This document shows positions 60,932-64,000 of a stretch of DNA of 64,000 bases, piece after piece. The notes under the pieces are model-generated. The model was given only the letters and a program-made list of their open reading frames with translations, searched no databases and was not told the DNA's origin. The position numbers and the translations under genes are program-made. The DNA comes from Lewinellaceae bacterium (GTDB taxonomy: Bacteria > Bacteroidota > Bacteroidia > Chitinophagales > Saprospiraceae): contig JACJYB010000010.1 in assembly GCA_020636355.1 (NCBI GenBank), positions 104,708 to 168,707 on the forward strand, given 5' to 3'. Every line of letters starts with the position of its first letter. Position 1 is the first letter of the stretch.

Positions 60932-62458
60932 CTATTCGGAAATTTGGATTTCGATGGCACCCTGGTCACCGGCATCCCCGTATTTTGCTTTCGCTTCGAC
61001 CGCTGTCAGACGATACACTTTGTAAGCATGATCCACCAGGGTCAGGTAAGTACCTGGATCGACTTTTTTGCCATTGAAGATCAGAAGGTGGATGGGGCCC
61101 AGGAACTTAAAGTCCCCTTCTCCTGAGAAATGATTTTTTTCAATGTCCACTTTGACTTTACCCCTGAAATACAATTCCTGGTCTTCGTTCGACCAGAATA
61201 ATTTCGATGCGTAAAATGTTCCGGCTTCCGCACGGGTGGCCGGCTCGGTGGTACTGGGAGCAGCTTCCTCGGTAGCATGCCCGGTTGGAATGCGATTCGC
61301 TTGTTGGTGATCGACCATACGCACTTCCGGACGGGCCTGCTGGGCTTTTGCGGGCGCTACCGGACTGAGCAACAGGCTGGAAGTTGCCAGGAACATAGTG
61401 GATAATGATTTCAGATTTTTCATACGCAATTGTTTTAGATTTTCATTGATCATGACGGGATCAAGCTGAAAGGTGGCAGTTTGCGTACGATTATTTTTGA
61501 TGGCTGGAGATGCTACGGAACCATTTGCGTCGGTCATTTCAGCGGTTTGGGAATTGCTTTTGGATGGTGACTCGGTAACAGACACTTCCTGCACATTGGG
61601 TAAAGGCTGCAAGAGGCTGGAATTATCGGAGGGTATAGGGCGAAGTACGGAAACCACCAGTACGCCGGTCAAGCAGATCGCGGCTATGGTTCCAATGCTG
61701 CTCGCTGAGGACCAGATCATGGCGCCGGGTAGCGGGCCGTTCAAAGTGTGTTGCAACACATTGCTGACCGGTAGTTGATAATGTTTCCACTGGTGGCGAT
61801 ACAATGATTCCAGCCGGTAGGATAAGAGCAGGCCCAACAGTCCTTTGCGCGATTTATCTTGCTTGTCTGCTGCTTTTTGCAGGATAAGGTCTTTGAGTTT
61901 TTTACGCGCACGGGCAAGATGGGATTTAGAGGTGCCGGGACTAATGCCTAACAGTTGGGCTATTCGTTGATGGGTGCAGTTATCCACTACATAAAGGTTA
62001 AAAACCAGCCGGTGATGCTCAGGCAATTCGTTGATTGTGGCCAGCAGATCCGCTTCGGAGAGGTTGGCGATCCCTCCGGTTGTGGTTCCATATCCGGAGT
62101 CTTCGGCAAGGTATGGATCAGGAAGTGTGATTTCGGTATGATTGGTTCTTCGCTGATCCCGCAGGTGTTGTAGTATATGATTGATGGTAATGCGTCGAAG
62201 CCAGGCGTCAGGGCTGCCCTTGCCCCGGTAGGAATCGATATGATCCATGGCCTTCAGAAAGGCTTCATGGGCCAGATCTTCTGCCAACGCCCGGTTCAAC
62301 GTATAGCGGTAGCCAATCCCGATGAGGGTGCCGATGTTCTTCCGGTACAAGTCTTCCCAGAATTTGGATGCTTTATCCTTCAACGCGCCGTTTGTTTCTA
62401 TAAAGATGCAAAAAAGGGCAAAGGGTGGCAGTTGGCGAGTAAAATTTTGCAGGATCAA
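60932..62458 (-). CDS. ECF sigma factor fused to a transmembrane segment and a TonB-plug-like tail
   Basis: A 508-residue single frame. Residues 30-105 are sigma region 2 (YRYTLNRALAEDLAHEAFLK, then GSPDAWLRRITINHILQHLR) and 135-195 region 4 (INELPEHHRLVFNLYVVDNC; GISPGTSKSHLARARKKLKD). A membrane helix follows at about 255-273, then a Ser/Thr-rich linker. Residues 346-373 (MKNLKSLSTMFLATSSLLL and a processing-like APAKAQQ) look like a Sec signal peptide and begin with an ATG at 61423. The tail (about 455-508: HLLIFNGKKV, KYGDAGDQGAIEIQIS) is like the TonB receptor plug motif. It starts at TTG 62458, directly after the stop of the WG gene. A nested gene or gene fusion is possible. Confidence 0.8.
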   Translation of the reverse strand: MILQNFTRQLPPFALFCIFIETNGALKDKASKFWEDLYRKNIGTLIGIGYRYTLNRALAEDLAHEAFLKAMDHIDSYRGKGSPDAWLRRITINHILQHLRDQRRTNHTEITLPDPYLAEDSGYGTTTGGIANLSEADLLATINELPEHHRLVFNLYVVDNCTHQRIAQLLGISPGTSKSHLARARKKLKDLILQKAADKQDKSRKGLLGLLLSYRLESLYRHQWKHYQLPVSNVLQHTLNGPLPGAMIWSSASSIGTIAAICLTGVLVVSVLRPIPSDNSSLLQPLPNVQEVSVTESPSKSNSQTAEMTDANGSVASPAIKNNRTQTATFQLDPVMINENLKQLRMKNLKSLSTMFLATSSLLLSPVAPAKAQQARPEVRMVDHQQANRIPTGHATEEAAPSTTEPATRAEAGTFYASKLFWSNEDQELYFRGKVKVDIEKNHFSGEGDFKFLGPIHLLIFNGKKVDPGTYLTLVDHAYKVYRLTAVEAKAKYGDAGDQGAIEIQISE

Positions 62459-62459
62459 T

Positions 62460-63410
62460 TCATCTAGTTGGAAAAACCATGCAGTCCTTTAGATGATATC
62501 TGTATTCATAGCTATCCTGTTTCATATTGAGATAATTGGAATCTATTTCAGATGTACGGATATTTGATCCTGACATTGTACCATTTAATAGAAACTCATA
62601 CCAGCGATTGTCTTTTTGAGCAAATATTTTGTCCTGATGATTCATTTTAAGACCAAAAAAGTCAAGGTCTACAAATAATCTGTCATAAACACATGGGATC
62701 ATAACGTTATTTTTCCAGGACAGAACACCATATTTGCCGTTCTTTTTTATTTCAATTATTCCTTTGTGATCTTCAATTCCATCATACAAAACAGGAACTA
62801 TCAATTGGCCAGTTTTGTAATCTATCAATCCGTAATGATTTCCTTTCTTCACATAGTGAGCTTTTGGTCCGTATTCAACCCAATTAGATATCCCATCGAA
62901 CTCGATGGGAATTATTGTATTGTTATTCAGGTTAATTGTGCCTAATTTGTGGTGTTTCTGTACGATGAAACTAATATCTTCAAATGAAGAAATATTGCGC
63001 CATTCAAACTCAATCTGCTCATAAGCAATGGGGATAGTTAAGAAACCTCTAGGTGATATAACGCCAAATAAATTGTGTTTGGCAATAATAAAATGATTTG
63101 TATTATGTGAATAAATGATTGTGTCATAATCAAATGGTAACACCAAAAGTTTGGTGTTATTTGTTAGCCCGAATTTACTACCTTTTTTTACAATGTTTAA
63201 AAGAGGGTGATTGTATCTTTCTTCAATTATAGAACAACTATCTACGATTATATTTGAATTGACGAATAAATTAACATAAGATTTTGGGGTGTCCATCGAA
63301 ATAAATGATTCTGATGTAGGATTTTTACATCCGAATAGTAGGATGATGCATGGCAGTATAATGTTTAATTTATAAGGGCTGATGCATGATGGTGGTTTGA
63401 TACAAAGCAT
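62460..63410 (-). CDS. WG-repeat lipoprotein
   Basis: Read from ATG 63410 (316 residues). A signal peptide ends in LLFGC (lipid Cys near 28). WG-type repeats can be followed from about residue 70: KKGSKFGLTN, AKHNLFGVISPRGF, QKHHKLGTIN, KKGNHYGLIDYKTGQLIVP, KKNGKYGVLSWKNN, with the recurring tail I-P-x-x-Y/F-D. Composition is markedly A+T-rich compared with the neighbours, suggesting a different origin. The sigma-factor fusion starts right at its stop. Function unknown; WG proteins are often surface or scaffold proteins. Confidence 0.85.
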   Translation of the reverse strand: MLCIKPPSCISPYKLNIILPCIILLFGCKNPTSESFISMDTPKSYVNLFVNSNIIVDSCSIIEERYNHPLLNIVKKGSKFGLTNNTKLLVLPFDYDTIIYSHNTNHFIIAKHNLFGVISPRGFLTIPIAYEQIEFEWRNISSFEDISFIVQKHHKLGTINLNNNTIIPIEFDGISNWVEYGPKAHYVKKGNHYGLIDYKTGQLIVPVLYDGIEDHKGIIEIKKNGKYGVLSWKNNVMIPCVYDRLFVDLDFFGLKMNHQDKIFAQKDNRWYEFLLNGTMSGSNIRTSEIDSNYLNMKQDSYEYRYHLKDCMVFPTR

Positions 63411-63432
63411 CTTAGAGATCAATTTTTAGCAC

Positions 63433-63451
63433 TTCATAGGCTCCCTATGAA
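63433..63451. repeat. Perfect short palindrome upstream of the WG gene
   Basis: TTCATAGG and CCTATGAA with a 3-nt loop, lying between the GNAT stop (63484) and the WG-repeat start (63410). It may end the GNAT transcript or be an operator for the WG gene; no T-tract is seen. Confidence 0.5.
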
Positions 63452-63483
63452 TAGATGAACTCCAATAAAGTATTGGTGTGCTA

Positions 63484-63954
63484 TTACCTATGTTTCTGCC
63501 AGGATATCTTAATACTCAAGGTGTCCTTTTTGATACTCTGGATGTCCGGATGGATGACAAATTGATTTTTTACATAAAATCCCAGTGGTGATGTATAGAC
63601 TTCGCCATTCAGTTTTAGCTCCCCGTCGTCCGGAATGACCCACCCGTGTAGTTCATTGGTTTTCTCCTTGGCCAGGTCCAGAATGCGGGTGCCCCAGCCC
63701 TGTCCCTGTAAAGATGAATCCAGCAATATGGCAAACCACTGTCCGCCTTCCCGGAAGAAATAGGTCAGCCAGCCCTTGATCGCTTGCTTGGCGTCGAGCA
63801 GCACCAGGTGTTTGGGCTCTAGCAGCGAATTCAGATACAGATCGAATTCCGTCAGGCCGGTCAGGCTGATTTTTGCCGGATATTCCCGGTTCCATAATTC
63901 GATGACCTCTTCTTTTTGTGATGGGGTCAGCTCGTTTAATTCGATCAGTTCCAT
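63484..63954 (-). CDS. GNAT-family N-acetyltransferase
   Basis: A 156-residue acetyltransferase. The A-motif strand and pyrophosphate loop appear as WFAILLDSSLQGQGWGTRIL, with Q/R-x-x-G-x-G/A in QGQGWG; the flanking helix is DLAKEKTNELHG. The end (YTSPLGFYVKNQFVIHPDI) is the typical B-motif. Acceptor unknown. The adjacent 46 nt to the window edge show nothing else. Confidence 0.85.
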   Translation of the reverse strand: MELIELNELTPSQKEEVIELWNREYPAKISLTGLTEFDLYLNSLLEPKHLVLLDAKQAIKGWLTYFFREGGQWFAILLDSSLQGQGWGTRILDLAKEKTNELHGWVIPDDGELKLNGEVYTSPLGFYVKNQFVIHPDIQSIKKDTLSIKISWQKHR

Positions 63955-64000
63955 GGTCTTCCTGACGGTTTAGACTGGAAATGTACAAAAGGGATGAGGG

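Overview
The window is a chromosomal segment of a Bacteroidota bacterium. Evidence: four proteins end in type IX secretion (T9SS) type A sorting domains, Bacteroidota-type -7 elements (TAnnTTTG) sit in front of regulator genes, and there are DUF5916, DUF6090, GH92, LytTR/Y_Y_Y-propeller kinase and MlaEFD-type genes. The flavour suggests Saprospiria/Saprospiraceae, but this is an inference. No rRNA, tRNA, insertion sequence, CRISPR array or prophage was recognised.

Layout. 0-4.4 kb: tail of a T9SS-exported protein, a terminator, and a minus-strand operon for a Tat-exported three-subunit molybdenum hydroxylase (2Fe-2S, Mo and FAD/4Fe-4S subunits) plus a small Cys-containing protein. 4.5-8.6 kb: a short SDR-like protein, then mlaE-mlaF-mlaD (lipid transport) and a secreted TonB-C-domain protein. 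8.6-15 kb: an SRPBCC protein, a Tat-exported PLP enzyme and a four-gene MacAB-like efflux operon. 15-24 kb: CHAD protein, DUF5916 outer-membrane protein, an amidohydrolase/serine hydrolase lipoprotein pair, VOC protein and a T9SS carboxylesterase. 24-28 kb: hypotheticals and a MarR regulator with two matching palindromic operators, one of which lies in front of an NADP-binding oxidoreductase.

28-38.6 kb: LytTR response regulator and propeller histidine kinase (overlapping genes), a T9SS Asp-box propeller protein, a 0.67-kb array of about 95-bp hairpin-bearing repeats, an acyltransferase fused to ankyrin repeats, and a lipoprotein hydrolase. 38.7-41.3 kb: AraC regulator, OsmC protein and methyltransferase. 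41.3-48.5 kb: GH5, GH92 and GH18 glycosidases, interrupted by an ArsR gene with a clear promoter/operator and an SRPBCC partner gene broken by an in-frame stop, plus a 22-bp repeat array.

48.6-50.8 kb: a polyprenol/diacylglycerol kinase-like gene whose first two thirds are duplicated on the far side of a DUF6090 gene. 50.8-60.3 kb: the most unusual locus, a four-gene set made of an unknown protein, a tandem tail-collar protein, a single tail-collar protein and a 2393-residue multi-LamG protein, none with a visible signal peptide. 60.9-64 kb: an ECF sigma factor fused to a transmembrane segment, an internal signal-peptide-like segment and a TonB-plug-like tail, then a WG-repeat lipoprotein and a GNAT acetyltransferase. 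Overall the segment suggests a free-living heterotroph with strong investment in outer-membrane maintenance, secreted hydrolases and surface proteins.
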